Origin: Bacteroides sp. An322
GTDB lineage: Bacteria; Bacteroidota; Bacteroidia; Bacteroidales; Bacteroidaceae
Direction: 5' to 3'
NCBI RefSeq assembly: GCF_002161765.1
Contig: NZ_NFIN01000001.1
Location: 62,001-126,000 of the forward strand
Length of the DNA: 64,000 bases
Shown here piece by piece: positions 63,374 to 64,000 of this stretch (its first letter is position 1; every line of letters begins with the position of its first letter). A program made the position numbers and the translations under genes. The notes below the pieces were generated by a model, which saw nothing but the letters and a program-made list of their open reading frames with translations, did not search any database and had not been told where the DNA came from.

Positions 63374-64000
63374 ATGAAAAAAAACATTGTAATGGCTTGT
63401 CTGTTAGTAGCTATGCAGACAGGTGCGTGGGCAAAAGTTGTCTTGCCCGACATTTTAAGTGACAACATGGTGCTTCAACAACAAACTGAAGTGAAGTTGT
63501 GGGGAAAAGCCAATCCGAATGCACAAGTGAACATCCGGGTATCGTGGAGCGGACAGACTTACACGGTTCAAAGCGATGCTTCGGGCAAGTGGCTGGCTAA
63601 AGTACAGACTCCTGCAGCTACTTACGAAGCACAAAGCATCACATTCTCGGATGGTGAAGAGACCAAACTAAGCAACATCCTTATTGGTGAAGTATGGTTT
63701 TGTTCCGGCCAGTCAAATATGGAAATGCCGTTAAACGGTTTCTGGAATTGTCCGATAGAAGGGGCGAATGAGACCATTGCTACCGCTTCGCAATGGAAAG
63801 GCATCCGGGTGGCTACGATTGAGAAAAACGGACAGTTGGAGCCTGTGGAAACCTGTCCTGGTAAATGGAAAGTAAGTAATCCGGAAAATGCGCCTGCTTT
63901 CAGTGCCACAGCATTCAATTTTGCCATGATGATGAATCGGGTGTTGGATATTCCTATCGGCATTATCAATTGCAGTTGGGGTGGTTCAACCGTAGAAGGA
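63374..64000 (+). CDS. sialate O-acetylesterase-like protein (partial, 3' end outside window)
   Basis: Translation from the ATG at 63374 is open for 209 codons to the window end. The signal peptide is MKKNIVMACLLVAMQTGAWA. LPDILSDNMVLQQQTEVKLW is the conserved opening of this family. The nucleophile Ser is in GEVWFCSGQSNMEMP, and INCSWGGSTVEG follows. Despite the family name, many members de-acetylate plant polysaccharides. It probably forms an operon with the CE2-like gene. Confidence 0.9.
   Translation, partial: MKKNIVMACLLVAMQTGAWAKVVLPDILSDNMVLQQQTEVKLWGKANPNAQVNIRVSWSGQTYTVQSDASGKWLAKVQTPAATYEAQSITFSDGEETKLSNILIGEVWFCSGQSNMEMPLNGFWNCPIEGANETIATASQWKGIRVATIEKNGQLEPVETCPGKWKVSNPENAPAFSATAFNFAMMMNRVLDIPIGIINCSWGGSTVEG

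Overview
The window is a chromosomal stretch from a gut-type Bacteroidales bacterium, most like the Bacteroides/Phocaeicola group. The evidence is a SusC/SusD pair with a one-protein hybrid two-component regulator, a DUF3256 protein, a Bacteroides-style malate dehydrogenase, and TAnnTTTG (-7 type) promoter boxes with little Shine-Dalgarno signal. Many intergenic gaps hold palindromic repeats. No rRNA, tRNA, CRISPR array or transposase was seen.

Layout. 1-5431 (minus strand): a five-gene cluster encoding a membrane-anchored protein of unknown family, a small coiled-coil protein, a GrpE-like protein, an Hsp70 without the usual C-terminal lid, and an Hsp70 fused to a von Willebrand A (vWA) domain that runs off the left edge. 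This is the least conventional system here. 5913-8451: a TPR sensor kinase and a LuxR-type response regulator. 8557-13723: an arginine block (argR, an acyltransferase gene, argG, a PspC-domain gene, argC, argD). 13999-15752: an M23/LysM endopeptidase and a DUF3256 protein.

15841-29391 (minus strand): a compact fructan utilisation locus (SusC, SusD, one GH32, MFS sugar transporter, fructokinase, hybrid sensor/regulator). It is interrupted by a higBA-type toxin-antitoxin cassette lying between direct repeats, plus an orphan DUF6364 antitoxin-like gene. 29792-31339: a lone GH43. 31468-37525 (minus strand): the biotin operon bioB-bioA-bioF-bioG-bioC-bioD, in which each gap of more than a few bases is filled by a repeat. 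38164-39357: mannonate dehydratase.

39746-54262: housekeeping genes (mdh, OprB-like porin, dnaG, recG, ispD, a DJ-1 family gene, tonB-exbD-exbB, NAD kinase, a periplasmic M16 peptidase, a GNAT acetyltransferase). 54495-64000 (plus strand): murF, then glycan-degrading genes: GH30, a BNR-4 propeller protein, a GH105-DUF2264 (GH154-like) fusion, a CE2-like esterase and a truncated sialate O-acetylesterase. A Nudix hydrolase lies on the opposite strand among them. These enzymes point to an acetylated, uronic-acid-containing polysaccharide; no SusC/SusD is visible beside them.

The gaps hold several unrelated repeat families: 42-bp tandem arrays at 19.1 and 33.7 kb, MITE-like palindromes with long terminal inverted repeats, an 'acgcagatt' palindrome family around the biotin genes, and a 'catacggcttc' REP-like family.
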